Positions 8,642 through 19,003 are shown, counted from the stretch's first letter. The stretch: 52,249 nt of DNA from an uncultured Bacteroidota bacterium (GCA_902520835.1 CABYPD010000008.1:1-52249), one strand, 5' to 3'. Program-made: numbers and translations. Notes: generated by a model from the letters alone, not told the origin.

Positions 8642-10641
8642 GTGTAATTAATTCAAATATTCCTGAAGGACCAATTGAAAAGAAATGGATCAAACATAAA
8701 AATGAAATTAAGCTAGTTAGTCCTGCAAATAAAAGAGGAATTGATATTATAGTTGTTGGGACTGGACTTGCTGGAGGTTCTGCAGCTGCAACCCTAGCAG
8801 AACTCGGGTATAATGTGAAAGCTTTTTGTTTTCAAGACTCACCTAGAAGAGCACACTCTATTGCTGCTCAAGGAGGAATTAATGCTGCCAAGAATTATCA
8901 AGGTGATGGGGATTCTATTTATAGATTATTTTATGACACAGTTAAAGGTGGAGATTACAGATCACGTGAGGCAAATGTTTACAGGCTGGCTGAGGTCTCC
9001 TCAAATATTATTGATCAATGTGTTGCTCAAGGTGTACCTTTTGCTAGAGAATATGGAGGCCTTTTAGATAACAGGTCCTTCGGAGGGGTACTTGTTTCTA
9101 GAACTTTCTATGCAAAAGGACAGACAGGACAGCAACTTCTTTTAGGTGCTTATTCAGCAATGAATAGACAAATAGCAAGAGGTAAAATAAAAATGTTCAG
9201 TAGGCATGAAATGATGGATATCGTACTTGTTAATGGTAAGGCACGAGGAATAATTGCAAGAAATTTAATTTCTGGTGAATTGGAAAGACACTCAGCTCAT
9301 GCTGTTGTCATAGCTTCTGGAGGTTATGGGAATGTTTTTTATTTATCAACTAATGCAATGGGGAGTAATGTTTCTGCTGCCTGGAAAATTCATAAAAAAG
9401 GTGCTTTTTTTGCAAATCCTTGTTTTACTCAAATTCATCCAACTTGTATTCCTGTATCAGGTGATTACCAATCCAAACTAACTTTGATGTCTGAATCATT
9501 GAGAAATGATGGTAGAATTTGGGTGCCAAAGAAAAAATCTGATTCTGAGGCTATTAGAGCTGGTAAGCTTAAACCAACTGAGATCTCTGAGGAGAATAGA
9601 GATTATTATTTAGAAAGAAGATATCCTTCTTTTGGAAATTTAGTTCCAAGAGATGTTGCGTCAAGAGCTGCAAAGGAGAGATGTGATGCTGGATATGGTG
9701 TTAATAAGACTGGAGAAGCTGTTTATCTTGATTTTTCATCAGCTATATTAAGATACGGAAGGGAAAAAGCATTACTTAAAGGAATTGATCAAAATGATGA
9801 AAATAAAGTTAAAGCTTTAGGTAAAGATGTTGTGAAAGCAAAGTATGGAAATCTTTTTCAGATGTATGAGAAAATTGTCGATGAAAATCCCTACGAAACA
9901 CCTATGATGATATATCCTGCTGTCCATTACACTATGGGTGGAGTATGGGTTGATTATAATCTTATGACAACGATTCCTGGATGTTTCGCTATTGGGGAAG
10001 CTAACTTTTCTGACCACGGAGCTAATAGATTAGGAGCTTCTGCTTTGATGCAAGGTTTAGCTGATGGATATTTTATACTTCCATACACTATTGGTGAGTA
10101 TTTATCTGATGATATTAAAACTGGAAAAGTTTCTAATGATACTAAAGAATTTAAAGAAGCTGAAAAATCTGTTGCTGATAAAATTGACGTCTTACTAAAC
10201 ACAAATGGTTCGAAATCTGTAGATTATTTTCACAAGAAACTTGGAAAAATAATGTGGAATAAATGTGGAATGTCAAGAAATGAAGTTGATCTAAAAAAAG
10301 CAATTGAAGATATTCAAAAGCTTAGATCCTCCTTTTACAAAAATGTTATTATTCCTGGTGATAAAAGCTCGTATAATGAATCTTTGTGTAAAGCTATGAG
10401 ATTAGCTGATTTCTTGGAGCTTGGAGAATTATTTGCGATGGATGCTTTAAAGAGAAATGAATCCTGCGGAGGACATTTTAGAGAAGAGTTTCAAACAAAA
10501 GAAGGCGAAGCTCTCAGAATGGATGATAATTTTTCTTTTGTTTCAGCATGGGAAAATAATGGCGATATTAGTAATTCAAAACTTCACAAAGAAAATTTAG
10601 AATTTTCCAATGTTGAATTAAAAAATAGATCATATAAATAA
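8638..10641 (+). CDS. sdhA: Succinate dehydrogenase flavoprotein subunit
   Basis: 667 residues from the ATG at 8638; a longer frame from 8602 exists but would extend into sdhC. It oxidises succinate to fumarate in the citric acid cycle. Visible are the FAD-binding [10 protein letters not shown] (41-50), the covalent-flavin histidine H73 in [14 protein letters not shown], the substrate-site motifs IHPTCIP and SESLRNDG, and the late flavin segment [14 protein letters not shown]. The C-terminal helical domain carries [11 protein letters not shown]. Order and overlaps (ATGA with sdhC, TAATG with sdhB) indicate one coupled transcript. The enzyme feeds quinol to the alternative complex III encoded further right. 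Confidence 0.97.
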   Translation: MSVINSNIPEGPIEKKWIKHKNEIKLVSPANKRGIDIIVVGTGLAGGSAAATLAELGYNVKAFCFQDSPRRAHSIAAQGGINAAKNYQGDGDSIYRLFYDTVKGGDYRSREANVYRLAEVSSNIIDQCVAQGVPFAREYGGLLDNRSFGGVLVSRTFYAKGQTGQQLLLGAYSAMNRQIARGKIKMFSRHEMMDIVLVNGKARGIIARNLISGELERHSAHAVVIASGGYGNVFYLSTNAMGSNVSAAWKIHKKGAFFANPCFTQIHPTCIPVSGDYQSKLTLMSESLRNDGRIWVPKKKSDSEAIRAGKLKPTEISEENRDYYLERRYPSFGNLVPRDVASRAAKERCDAGYGVNKTGEAVYLDFSSAILRYGREKALLKGIDQNDENKVKALGKDVVKAKYGNLFQMYEKIVDENPYETPMMIYPAVHYTMGGVWVDYNLMTTIPGCFAIGEANFSDHGANRLGASALMQGLADGYFILPYTIGEYLSDDIKTGKVSNDTKEFKEAEKSVADKIDVLLNTNGSKSVDYFHKKLGKIMWNKCGMSRNEVDLKKAIEDIQKLRSSFYKNVIIPGDKSSYNESLCKAMRLADFLELGELFAMDALKRNESCGGHFREEFQTKEGEALRMDDNFSFVSAWENNGDISNSKLHKENLEFSNVELKNRSYK

Positions 10642-11387
10642 TGAAACTTTTTCTTAAAATTTGGAGGCAAAAAGACACTAAATCAAAAGGATCGATTGTC
10701 AATTATGAAATTGATGGTATTTCACCTGACATGTCCTTCCTTGAAATGATGGATGTTCTCAATGAGAAGATAATTTTAAATGGAGGCGATCCTGTTGCTT
10801 TTGACCATGATTGCAGAGAAGGTATTTGTGGTTCTTGCTCAATGTTCATTAATGGCGAGCCTCATGGTCCTGACAGGTATGTGACTACTTGTCAATTACA
10901 CATGAGAAAATTTAAAGACGGTGATACCATCTACATAGAGCCCTTTAGAGCCAAATCATTCCCAGTCATTAAAGACCTAGTTGTTGATAGATCTTCATTT
11001 GACAGAATTCAGCAAGCAGGTGGTTATATTTCTGTCAATACATCAGGTAATCCTCAAGATGCTAACGCAATTCCAATTGAAAAAGAGAGTGCCGATAAAG
11101 CTTTTGATGCAGCTACTTGTATTGGCTGTGGAGCTTGTGTCGCATCTTGTAAAAATTCCTCTGCAATGTTATTTGTTTCTGCAAAAGTATCCCAATTTTC
11201 ATATCTCCCCCAAGGTAAAGTAGAATCAACTGATAGAGTGCTCAATATGGTTAAACAAATGGACGAAGAGGGTTTTGGAAATTGCACGAACACAGGAGCA
11301 TGTCATGTTGAATGTCCTAAGGGAATTTCTTTAGATTACATTACAAGGATGAATAGCGAATACTTAAAAGCTAACATAAAGAAATAG
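10641..11387 (+). CDS. sdhB: Succinate dehydrogenase iron-sulfur subunit
   Basis: 248 residues. It moves electrons from the FAD of SdhA to the haems of SdhC through three clusters, all with intact ligands: [2Fe-2S] C58, C63, C66 and C84; [4Fe-4S] C160, C163, C166 and C225; [3Fe-4S] C170, C215 and C221. The N-terminal ferredoxin-like domain and the C-terminal helical domain have the usual lengths. The start codon shares one base with the sdhA stop (TAATG). The gene ends two bases before the convergent lipoprotein gene, leaving no room for a separate terminator. Confidence 0.97.
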   Translation: MKLFLKIWRQKDTKSKGSIVNYEIDGISPDMSFLEMMDVLNEKIILNGGDPVAFDHDCREGICGSCSMFINGEPHGPDRYVTTCQLHMRKFKDGDTIYIEPFRAKSFPVIKDLVVDRSSFDRIQQAGGYISVNTSGNPQDANAIPIEKESADKAFDAATCIGCGACVASCKNSSAMLFVSAKVSQFSYLPQGKVESTDRVLNMVKQMDEEGFGNCTNTGACHVECPKGISLDYITRMNSEYLKANIKK

Positions 11388-11389
11388 AT

Positions 11390-12961
11390 TTAAATTCTTT
11401 CTCTTATAACCCAATTAGCTCTGACCTTTATAGTATCATTGTAATGAACAATATTCTCAGGTTTAATTTTCTTCAAATAGTTTCCTGTATCCCATTTTCC
11501 ATTATTATTTATATCATGAATAATTCTTAGGTTGTATTCTCCTGGTCTAACATTTTCAAACACACAGGGTTCAAAACTATTTGCTAGTTTTTTTGACATT
11601 ACAATATCTTCATTCATATTTATTAAATCAACTATAATCGGTTTAAATGATATATTTGATAAATTGACAAATATTTTACCGTAGTCAGATCTTTTTTTTG
11701 TTGTAAATGAGTAATTTAAGGTATCTGTTGTGTTTCCAAAAAAATCTATAATACCTTTTGGTAAAATTTCAATTAAATATTTATCATTTGGTAAAATTTC
11801 AAAATCTAAAATAAGATCAACTTCATTAACTATCTTGCTTTCAAAAGTTTGAATAACAGAGTCTTTATTAATTATACTTATCTTTTTTGAATCAAATTTA
11901 TCAATTGGTATAGAACTGTTTAACATAAATTTTTTACCAAGATCTATTGAATTATTTTGATTTGATATGATTAATGTGTCACTATCAAAATCTTTTTTTG
12001 GAATTTTGAAATAATTAATGGTGTCTTTATTCTCAATTTTAAAATGTAAACTATCAAATTCAATATCTTTAAACCAGTAATGTAAAGTATCTTTATATTT
12101 TTCTTTAGTTAAAACCCCTTTAAAATCTTTATTCTCTAGTGATATATTTATGGAATCAATATTACCTCTATAACCAAAACTGATTTTGTTTGAATATTCT
12201 TGAAAAGGTTTAAATATTTTATAAGTCGGAATTTCTTTAAATAAACTTAAATTAAAAATATTGTCATTTGGTAAACTAATTATTGAATCAAAATATGCAA
12301 TCTTATCATTTAATGGGTCAAAAATAAAGTTGTTGTTTATATCTTTTAATGCAATTAATCTGTAGTTTCCACCTTTTAAGTTAGTAAAATTGAAAAAAGT
12401 GCTATCTAAAGTACTTGCTACATAAAGTGGTTTTTCTTTAAATATTATCGAATCATTATATTTTTCATTTACAGGATATAACATAGCTGTAACAAAATCA
12501 TTTTGTTTTCTGTCGTATGAAGTGATAATATTCCCTTTAAGTTCTAAAGAGTCAATGTATGATCCAGTTGAAAAAACATATTTGAAATATGGCAATAAAT
12601 TACCCTCATTATTGTCTTTTATGCTTTCTCCAAAATTAAAAACAAAAGTTGTGTTATTTTGAAATTCTTCATTTATTTCAATATCAATAAATTTCGATGC
12701 TCCTCCTTGTGGAAAAATTGAATACTTAAACTTTTCAATTGGAGGAGATACAACTAGTTGAGAACTTAATTTATCAAGTTTTATATATTCATCAAAGTAA
12801 ATCCGAATTTTATTTTCTTTAAAAAAAATTGAATTATTTTCTGGTTGTGCTTTTATAAATACCGGAGAATCTTCATCTTTTTCTCCACCCTCAGGTACAC
12901 CTCTTTTTGCACAAGACAAGACTATTATTATGACTAGAAGAAATAAATAATTTGATCTCAT
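11390..12961 (-). CDS. Ig-like (Big_5/SbsA type) domain lipoprotein
   Basis: 523 residues from the ATG at 12961; a TTG two codons upstream is possible but less likely. The signal peptide ends in a lipobox (VLSC, Cys17), followed by KRGVPEGGEKDEDSP, so it is a lipoprotein, perhaps surface-exposed. Residues about 28-125 match the bacterial Ig-like Big_5 fold (SPVFIKAQPENNS, KIRIYFDEYIKLD, FVFNFGESIKDNNEGN). The rest is beta-rich, and two segments with NNNFIFDPLNDK and DINNNGKWDTGNYL look like prealbumin-like or Ca-binding loops. This protein is widespread in Flavobacteria as an Ig-like domain protein of unknown function. It converges on sdhB and is divergent from glyQS. Confidence 0.8.
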   Translation of the reverse strand: MRSNYLFLLVIIIVLSCAKRGVPEGGEKDEDSPVFIKAQPENNSIFFKENKIRIYFDEYIKLDKLSSQLVVSPPIEKFKYSIFPQGGASKFIDIEINEEFQNNTTFVFNFGESIKDNNEGNLLPYFKYVFSTGSYIDSLELKGNIITSYDRKQNDFVTAMLYPVNEKYNDSIIFKEKPLYVASTLDSTFFNFTNLKGGNYRLIALKDINNNFIFDPLNDKIAYFDSIISLPNDNIFNLSLFKEIPTYKIFKPFQEYSNKISFGYRGNIDSINISLENKDFKGVLTKEKYKDTLHYWFKDIEFDSLHFKIENKDTINYFKIPKKDFDSDTLIISNQNNSIDLGKKFMLNSSIPIDKFDSKKISIINKDSVIQTFESKIVNEVDLILDFEILPNDKYLIEILPKGIIDFFGNTTDTLNYSFTTKKRSDYGKIFVNLSNISFKPIIVDLINMNEDIVMSKKLANSFEPCVFENVRPGEYNLRIIHDINNNGKWDTGNYLKKIKPENIVHYNDTIKVRANWVIRERI

Positions 12962-13020
12962 AATCAATGCAAAGTAAAATTTTATTTTTGAATCAATTAA
13001 GTCTTTAGTTATGAAAGTGC

Positions 13021-13028
13021 TATTTTTG
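13021..13028 (+). promoter_or_regulatory. -7 box of glyQS
   Basis: TATTTTTG fits the Bacteroidota -7 pattern TAnnTTTG. It ends only four bases before the ATG at 13033, so the transcript would be almost leaderless. No TTTG at the right distance upstream was found, which lowers confidence. Confidence 0.4.
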
Positions 13029-13032
13029 TAAA

Positions 13033-14571
13033 ATGTCTGATGAAATATTTAAAAAAATCGTATCTCATGCAAAAGAATATGGTTTTGTTTTTCAATCAAG
13101 TGAAATATATGATGGTTTGAGTGCTGTTTATGATTATGCTCAAAATGGCGTTCTTTTAAAAAATAACATTAAAGACTATTGGTGGAAATCAATGGTTCAA
13201 TTAAATGATAATATTGTTGGTATAGATTCTGCTATTTTTTCTCATCCCACAACATGGAAAGCTAGCGGACACGTGGATGCTTTTAACGATCCAATGATTG
13301 ACAATAAAGATTCCAAAAAAAGATATAGAGCTGATAATTTAATTGAAGATTACATTCAAAAAGTTGAAGTAAAAATCAATAAGGAAAAAAAGAAGCAACA
13401 TAAAAGATTCGGAGAAAATTTTGATGAAAAAACTTTTCTCTTAACCAATCCAAAGGTTTTAAAATATCAAAAAGAAATTGATATAGTTAATAAAAGATTT
13501 TCTGAAGCACTAAATAAAGATAACCTTGAAGAGCTAAAAAATATTATTGAAGATTGTGGAATAGTTTGCCCAATTTCTGGAACAAAAAACTGGACTGATG
13601 TAAAACAATTTAATTTGATGTTTAAAACGCAGCTTGGCTCAACTGAATCAAATTCAACTGATTTATTTTTAAGGCCTGAAACTGCTCAGGGTATATTTCT
13701 TAATTATTTGAATGTTCAAAAAACCGGTAGAATGAAAATACCTTTTGGAATCGCACAAATTGGAAAAGCTTTTAGAAATGAAATTGTTGCAAGGCAGTTT
13801 ATATTTAGAATGAGAGAATTTGAGCAGATGGAAATGCAATTTTTCATCAAGCCTGGCACTCAAATGAAATGGTATGAACATTGGAAAAATGTGAGATTAA
13901 ATTGGCACCTTTCCCTTGGCTTAGATAAAAGTAATTACAGATTTCACGATCATGAAAAATTAGCACATTATGCTGATGCTGCTTGTGACATAGAGTTTAA
14001 TTTTCCTTTCGGATTCAAAGAATTAGAGGGAATCCACTCTAGAACTGATTTTGATCTTGGCAGTCATGAAAAATTTTCTACAAAACAAATTAAATATTTT
14101 GATCCTACAGATAATTCAAAGTACACTCCTTACGTGCTTGAAACCTCAATTGGTTTAGATAGAATGTTTTTAGCTATTTTTTCTTCTTCCTTAAAATTTG
14201 AAAAACTTGATGACGGAACTGAAAGAACTGTATTAAAAACACCATATATTTTATCACCATACAGTGTTGCTTTCTTACCACTAATAAAGAAAGATGGACT
14301 TCCTGAATATTGCAGAAAAATAAAAGATAAATTAAAGCTTAAGTTTAGTACTGTTTACGATGAAAAAGATGCTATAGGTAGAAGATATAGAAGACAAGAT
14401 GCTATTGGAACACCTTTTTGTGTAACGATAGATCATCAAACTATTGATGATGACACTGTTACAATTCGAGATAGAGATAGTATGAAACAAGATAGAATTC
14501 ATGTGAATGAAATCCATAATTTCTTAGATTCATCACTAAATATTAATAATTGGTTATTAAATAGTGATTAA
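13033..14571 (+). CDS. glyQS: Glycyl-tRNA synthetase, single-chain type
   Basis: 512 residues. This is the homodimeric class II enzyme of the kind shared with Archaea and eukaryotes, which charges tRNA-Gly; Bacteroidota use it in place of the two-subunit GlyQ/GlyS. Evidence: GLSAVYDYAQNGVLLKNN near the start, LFLRPETAQGIFLNY, motif 2 (QIGKAFRNEI, then FIFRMREFEQMEMQFF), motif 3 (ETSIGLDRMFLAIF) and the anticodon-binding domain at the end (about 410-505). The ATG at 13033 gives the family's usual N-terminus (FKKIVSHAKEYGFVFQSSEIYDG). The next gene, xth, begins inside its last codons. Confidence 0.95.
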   Translation: MSDEIFKKIVSHAKEYGFVFQSSEIYDGLSAVYDYAQNGVLLKNNIKDYWWKSMVQLNDNIVGIDSAIFSHPTTWKASGHVDAFNDPMIDNKDSKKRYRADNLIEDYIQKVEVKINKEKKKQHKRFGENFDEKTFLLTNPKVLKYQKEIDIVNKRFSEALNKDNLEELKNIIEDCGIVCPISGTKNWTDVKQFNLMFKTQLGSTESNSTDLFLRPETAQGIFLNYLNVQKTGRMKIPFGIAQIGKAFRNEIVARQFIFRMREFEQMEMQFFIKPGTQMKWYEHWKNVRLNWHLSLGLDKSNYRFHDHEKLAHYADAACDIEFNFPFGFKELEGIHSRTDFDLGSHEKFSTKQIKYFDPTDNSKYTPYVLETSIGLDRMFLAIFSSSLKFEKLDDGTERTVLKTPYILSPYSVAFLPLIKKDGLPEYCRKIKDKLKLKFSTVYDEKDAIGRRYRRQDAIGTPFCVTIDHQTIDDDTVTIRDRDSMKQDRIHVNEIHNFLDSSLNINNWLLNSD

Positions 14572-15328
14572 AATTCTTTCCTACAATATAAATGGGATAA
14601 GAGCAGCAATTCGAAAAGGTTTTGTTGAGTGGCTTGAAGACTGCAATCCAGATATTATTTGCTTACAAGAGACAAAAGCGAATGTTGATCAGTTTGATCA
14701 AACTGTTTTTAAAAAATTAGGTTATAATGATTATTGGTTCTCAGCTGAAAAAAAGGGATATAGTGGAGTTGGAATATTGACAAAGTTGAAACCAAATAAA
14801 ATTCATTATGGTGTTGGAATTGACTACATGGACAGAGAAGGTAGGAATTTAATGCTAGATTTTGATAATTTCTCTATTATGAGTCTATATCTGCCATCGG
14901 GAACTAATATTGATAGATTAGGATTTAAATTTAAATATATGGATGATTTTTTTTCTTTTATAAATGAAATAAGAAAATCAAAAAAAAATTTAATTATAGC
15001 TGGAGACTACAATATATGTCATGAAGCTATTGACATTCATGATCCAATTAGAAATGCCAAAGTATCTGGTTTTCTACCTGAAGAAAGACAATGGTTAGAT
15101 ATATTTTTAAAATCTGGATTTACAGATACTTTTAGATTTCTTAATAAAGATCCTCATCATTACTCTTGGTGGAGTTATCGAGCAAATTCAAGAGCAAACA
15201 ATAAAGGATGGAGAATTGATTATCTTTTATCATCTGAAAATTTAAATAAACATATTAAAAAATCGTACATAATGAATGATGTTCATCATTCTGATCATTG
15301 TCCAATTGGAGTTAATATAGAATTATAA
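14564..15328 (+). CDS. xth: Exodeoxyribonuclease III / AP endonuclease
   Basis: 254 residues with a GTG start that overlaps the glyQS stop by eight bases; no in-frame ATG is available before the conserved IKILSYNINGIRAA. The enzyme cuts DNA at abasic sites in base excision repair and has 3'-5' exonuclease activity. All active-site positions of the ExoIII family are present: N8, E36 (LQET), Y109 (YLPSG), D148 and N150 (AGDYN), D219 and the SDH motif with D244 and H245. It is in one transcript with glyQS and the following aldo-keto reductase; there is no obvious functional link between the three. Confidence 0.95.
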   Translation: MIKILSYNINGIRAAIRKGFVEWLEDCNPDIICLQETKANVDQFDQTVFKKLGYNDYWFSAEKKGYSGVGILTKLKPNKIHYGVGIDYMDREGRNLMLDFDNFSIMSLYLPSGTNIDRLGFKFKYMDDFFSFINEIRKSKKNLIIAGDYNICHEAIDIHDPIRNAKVSGFLPEERQWLDIFLKSGFTDTFRFLNKDPHHYSWWSYRANSRANNKGWRIDYLLSSENLNKHIKKSYIMNDVHHSDHCPIGVNIEL

Positions 15329-16359
15329 TGGAATATAATTATTTGCCAGATACTAATATTAAGGTTAGTAAAATATGTCTAGGAACCATGACTTGGGGAA
15401 GACAAAATACTCAGGAAGAAGCTTTTGAACAAATGAATTTTTCTCTAGAAAACGGTGTTAATTTCTTTGATACAGCAGAACTTTATCCTGTTCCAGCTAC
15501 CCCAGACAAATATGCCGATACAGAAAAAATAATCGGTAAATGGTTTTCAAAAACTGGAAAGAGAGATAAAGTTATTTTAGCTACAAAAATTGCTGGACCT
15601 GGTGATTATACTGCTCATATCAGAAAAACAGGATTTAAGGGAAATTCAATTAATGACGCTGTTGAGGGAAGCCTAAAAAGACTTCAAACTGATTACATTG
15701 ATCTTTATCAATTGCATTGGCCAGAAAGAATTACTAATACATTTGGTAACAGAAGCTTTCAATATTTTAATGATTCTTGGGAGGATAATTTTGAGGAGAT
15801 TTTACATATTTTAAAGTCATTGATCGATCAAGGTAAGATAAGACATGTTGGGCTTTCCAATGAAAACCCATGGGGAATTATGAAATTTCTTGAATATGTA
15901 AAAAAAGGCTTACCCAAAATGATTACTATTCAGAACCCTTATTCCTTATTAAACAGATTATTTGAGGTTGGAAGTTCAGAAATATGTAAAAGAGAATCTG
16001 TTGGATTATTAGCATATTCTCCTCTTGCATTTGGTGTGCTTTCCGGAAAATATATGAACAAAAAGATGCCTAAAAACAGTAGGTTAGATTTGTTTCCAAA
16101 TTTAAAACGATATAGCAACATGAATTCATTTAAAGCAACTGAACTATATAATGATATTGCTAATAAACATGGAATTTCTCTAACAGATCTATCATTATCT
16201 TTTGTCAATGATAGACCATTTGTAACAAGCAATATAATTGGAGCTACATCGATTTCTCAGTTAAAAGAAAATATAGAAAGTGTAAATGTGAAATTGAGCT
16301 CTGAAATAATTAAGGAAATCAATTCGGTGAATGAACTAATTCCTAACCCTGCTCCTTAA
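15328..16359 (+). CDS. tas: NADP(H)-dependent aldo-keto reductase, Tas family
   Basis: 343 residues, very similar in layout to E. coli Tas. The TIM-barrel catalytic tetrad is intact: D48, Y53, K87 and H130. Recognisable stretches are GTMTWGRQN, FFDTAELYPVP, SLKRLQTDYIDLYQLHWPER, IQNPYSLLNRLFEVG and the cofactor-binding end NIIGATSISQLKENI. Family members reduce carbonyl compounds; the natural substrate is not known. The ATG shares one base with the stop of xth. Its last 17 bases overlap the 3' end of radA on the other strand. Confidence 0.93.
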   Translation: MEYNYLPDTNIKVSKICLGTMTWGRQNTQEEAFEQMNFSLENGVNFFDTAELYPVPATPDKYADTEKIIGKWFSKTGKRDKVILATKIAGPGDYTAHIRKTGFKGNSINDAVEGSLKRLQTDYIDLYQLHWPERITNTFGNRSFQYFNDSWEDNFEEILHILKSLIDQGKIRHVGLSNENPWGIMKFLEYVKKGLPKMITIQNPYSLLNRLFEVGSSEICKRESVGLLAYSPLAFGVLSGKYMNKKMPKNSRLDLFPNLKRYSNMNSFKATELYNDIANKHGISLTDLSLSFVNDRPFVTSNIIGATSISQLKENIESVNVKLSSEIIKEINSVNELIPNPAP

Positions 16360-17701
16360 AAATATTCTTTACAACCTCTTTAACGTTAGAAAGTTTCTTA
16401 ACATTAATTTTAGTTGAATTAAAATCTTGTTTTATATCGCTTGAAATATAGATGTTCTTGTAGCCTAATCTTTGAGCTTCATTAACTCTCTTTTCAATAC
16501 TTGAGACAGATCTCAATTCACCTGATAGATCTACCTCTGCGCAAAAACATGAATATTGATCAATTGTTAAATTAATATTTGAGGATAATATTGCACATAT
16601 TACTGCAAGATCCGTAGCAGTATCTTCAATTTTAAATCCTCCAGTAACATTAATAAAAACATCTTTAATTCCAATTTTGAATCCAGCTCTTTTTTCTAAA
16701 ATAGCTAATAGCATATTTAATCTTTTAGAGTTAAATCCATTTGAAATTCTTTGAGGAGTTCCATAAACAGCAGAGCTGACAAGAGCTTGAATTTCGATCA
16801 TTAAAGACCTACTTCCGTCAAGAGTAACAGAAACAGCTGAGCCTGATGATTTTTTTTCTTTTTTAGAAATGAATAGTTCGCTTGGATCACTAACTTCATT
16901 TAATCCATTAGAATTCATTTGATAAATTCCAATTTCATCAGTTGAACCAAATCTATTTTTTTTAGACCTTAAAATTCTATATTGATTTTGTTTATCACCT
17001 TCAAAATGAAGAACAACATCAACCATATGTTCTAATATTTTCGGTCCAGCTATGCTTCCTTCTTTGGTAATATGTCCAACAATAATAATTGGTAATCCTG
17101 TATTTTTAGCTAGTTTAATTAAAATCCCAGTACATTCTCTAATCTGTGTCAAGCTTCCTTGACTACTCTCGTGTATGTCAGTTTGTATGGTTTGAATAGA
17201 ATCAATGATTAAAATATCTGGTTTAATTTCTTCAACATTTTTTAAAATTAATTCTAGATTAGTTTCAGTTAGAATAAAACAATTTGTTAGGTTTTCAGTA
17301 ATTCTATGAGCTCTTAATTTTATTTGACTAGAACTTTCTTCACCTGAAATATATAATACTTTTTCGCTAGAGCTTAATGAATTTTGTAATAAAATAGTAG
17401 ATTTTCCAATTCCAGGCTCCCCAGAAATTAATACAACAGATCCTTTAACTATACCACCACCTAAAACTCTATTAATTTCATTTTCAGAAAAGAAAATTCT
17501 TTGATCATTTGCATAATTTATTTCATTAATATTAACAGCTTTTGATTTTGAAATAAATTCATAATCATTTTTATTTTTGGTATTTACTATTTCTTCAGAA
17601 ACAGTATTCCATTCACCACAAGCTGTACATTGACCAAGCCATTTAGGATATTTTGCTCCACAATTAGAACATGAGTAAATTAGCTTTATTTTTGATGACA
17701 T
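16343..17701 (-). CDS. radA: DNA repair protein RadA
   Basis: 452 residues from the ATG at 17701; a TTG one codon earlier (17704) is less likely. RadA is a RecA-like ATPase that helps process branched recombination intermediates. It has the N-terminal zinc finger C11, C14, C25 and C28, Walker A GEPGIGKST (94-102), Walker B ILIID (163-167), the RadA-specific KNRFG motif (248-252) and a Lon-protease-like C-terminal domain (about 290-452). The sequence after the panD stop reads TAATTGATG, so radA is translated directly after panD. It converges on the Tas gene with a 17-base overlap. Confidence 0.96.
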   Translation of the reverse strand: MSSKIKLIYSCSNCGAKYPKWLGQCTACGEWNTVSEEIVNTKNKNDYEFISKSKAVNINEINYANDQRIFFSENEINRVLGGGIVKGSVVLISGEPGIGKSTILLQNSLSSSEKVLYISGEESSSQIKLRAHRITENLTNCFILTETNLELILKNVEEIKPDILIIDSIQTIQTDIHESSQGSLTQIRECTGILIKLAKNTGLPIIIVGHITKEGSIAGPKILEHMVDVVLHFEGDKQNQYRILRSKKNRFGSTDEIGIYQMNSNGLNEVSDPSELFISKKEKKSSGSAVSVTLDGSRSLMIEIQALVSSAVYGTPQRISNGFNSKRLNMLLAILEKRAGFKIGIKDVFINVTGGFKIEDTATDLAVICAILSSNINLTIDQYSCFCAEVDLSGELRSVSSIEKRVNEAQRLGYKNIYISSDIKQDFNSTKINVKKLSNVKEVVKNIFKEQG

Positions 17702-17704
17702 CAA

Positions 17705-18049
17705 TTATATATAGTTATTTTCGTCAGGAAAAATAACAGTTGGTTTAAAGTTTTTTGCTTCACTCAGTTCAATTGAAGCATATGAAATTATTATTACTTG
17801 GTCACCTTTTTGAACTTTTCTTGCAGCAGGGCCATTTAACGTAATTTCACCACTACCTTTAATCCCTTTTATTACATATGTTACTAGTCTTTCACCATTA
17901 TTTATGTTAACGACTTGTACCTTTTCACCTTCAATAATTTTGGATGCTTCCATTAATGATTCATCAATTGTAATACTCCCAATATAATTTAAGTCAGCAC
18001 CAGTAACAGTAACTTTATGTATTTTTGATTTTAAAATATCAATTTTCAT
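17705..18049 (-). CDS. panD: Aspartate 1-decarboxylase
   Basis: 114 residues, the normal size of this pyruvoyl enzyme, which makes beta-alanine from aspartate for pantothenate and coenzyme A. The self-cleavage site Gly24-Ser25 is present in NYIGSITID, with K9 and the downstream NGPAAR segment that forms the active site. The gene lies 13 bases after panC, whose enzyme uses its product, so the pair forms a pantothenate unit. radA is attached behind it. Confidence 0.96.
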   Translation of the reverse strand: MKIDILKSKIHKVTVTGADLNYIGSITIDESLMEASKIIEGEKVQVVNINNGERLVTYVIKGIKGSGEITLNGPAARKVQKGDQVIIISYASIELSEAKNFKPTVIFPDENNYI

Positions 18050-18062
18050 TCATTAAATATAA

Positions 18063-18911
18063 TTATTTCACAACGATGTTATCAATTAGTCTTATGCCAT
18101 TAACTTTTACACAAATAAATATATGTAGATTTTGATTTGCTTCGCTACATATTACTTTTTTAAGTGAATTTGAATTTCTAAAATCCAGATAATCTAACTC
18201 AAAATTAGGAATACTATTAATTTTATTTGAAACATGCTCTTTAATTTCACTGATTTTTAATTTTTTGAAACTATCTTTTGCAAAAACAAGCATTTCATAA
18301 ATTATTTTAGAATTAACATAATCTTTCTCATCTAGCAATCTATTTCTTGAACTTATTGCCAAACCATTAGCTTCTCTAATAGTCTTACACGTAATGAGTT
18401 TGATTCCATTAAAATTTTTATTAATTATATTTTTTACAATTAAAACTTGTTGATAATCTTTTTGACCAAAAAAAGTATAATCAGGTTTAAAAATATCAAA
18501 CAATTTAGAAACTACAGTAGCTACTCCATTAAAATGATTTGGCCTGTATTTTCCCTCCATTACTTTATCTATTTTTCCAAAATCAAATTTTTCATAACTA
18601 ACATTTTTGGAGTACATTTCATTGATTTCAGGCGAAAAAATTCTAATATTTTGTGATAATGAGTGTATTGTATCAATATCTTGGTTTAATGATCTTGGAT
18701 AATTTCTATAATCATTTAAATCATGAAATTGTGTTGGGTTAATAAAAATGGAGACCCAAACTACATCAGATTTTTTTAAAGCTTCTTCAATAAGAAAAAT
18801 ATGCCCTTTATGAATAGAGCCCATTGTGGGTACAAGAGAAATTTTTTTACTATTTCTTTTGTCATAAGAAATGCTTTTTTTTACATTTTTAATTTTATTC
18901 TCAATAATCAT
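18063..18911 (-). CDS. panC: Pantothenate synthetase (pantoate-beta-alanine ligase)
   Basis: 282 residues from the ATG at 18911. A longer frame begins with TTG at 18935, but that TTG lies inside a -7 promoter box (18933-18940), so it is very unlikely to be translated. The enzyme joins pantoate and beta-alanine with ATP. Visible signatures are PTMGSIHKGH (28-37, ATP-binding HxGH), INPTQF, FGQKDYQQV, and ISSRNRLL (the KMSKS-like loop). Typical family length is about 280 residues, which also supports the shorter start. Confidence 0.95.
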   Translation of the reverse strand: MIIENKIKNVKKSISYDKRNSKKISLVPTMGSIHKGHIFLIEEALKKSDVVWVSIFINPTQFHDLNDYRNYPRSLNQDIDTIHSLSQNIRIFSPEINEMYSKNVSYEKFDFGKIDKVMEGKYRPNHFNGVATVVSKLFDIFKPDYTFFGQKDYQQVLIVKNIINKNFNGIKLITCKTIREANGLAISSRNRLLDEKDYVNSKIIYEMLVFAKDSFKKLKISEIKEHVSNKINSIPNFELDYLDFRNSNSLKKVICSEANQNLHIFICVKVNGIRLIDNIVVK

Positions 18912-18932
18912 TAAGAAAAATTTAACAGCAAG

Positions 18933-18940
18933 CAAACATA
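18933..18940 (-). promoter_or_regulatory. -7 box of the panC-panD-radA operon
   Basis: On the minus strand this reads TATGTTTG, an exact TAnnTTTG match. The inferred start of transcription is near 18928, about 17 bases before the panC ATG. No good -33 element was found at 19-21 bases. Confidence 0.45.
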
Positions 18941-18971
18941 ATACTTTAATGTCAATCTTATATAATTTTTG

Positions 18972-18979
18972 TAATTTTG
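18972..18979 (+). promoter_or_regulatory. -7 box of the starch-synthase-like gene
   Basis: TAATTTTG fits TAnnTTTG. The predicted leader is about 20 bases. It stands back to back with the panC box 31 bases away, so the two divergent promoters share their upstream DNA. Confidence 0.45.
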
Positions 18980-19003
18980 TAAATCTTAAAGAAACAAGGA
19001 TTT

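Noticed and set aside
11380-11400. Bidirectional terminator between sdhB and the Ig-like lipoprotein gene
   Set aside because: The gap is two bases and I saw no GC-rich hairpin with a T-run around it.
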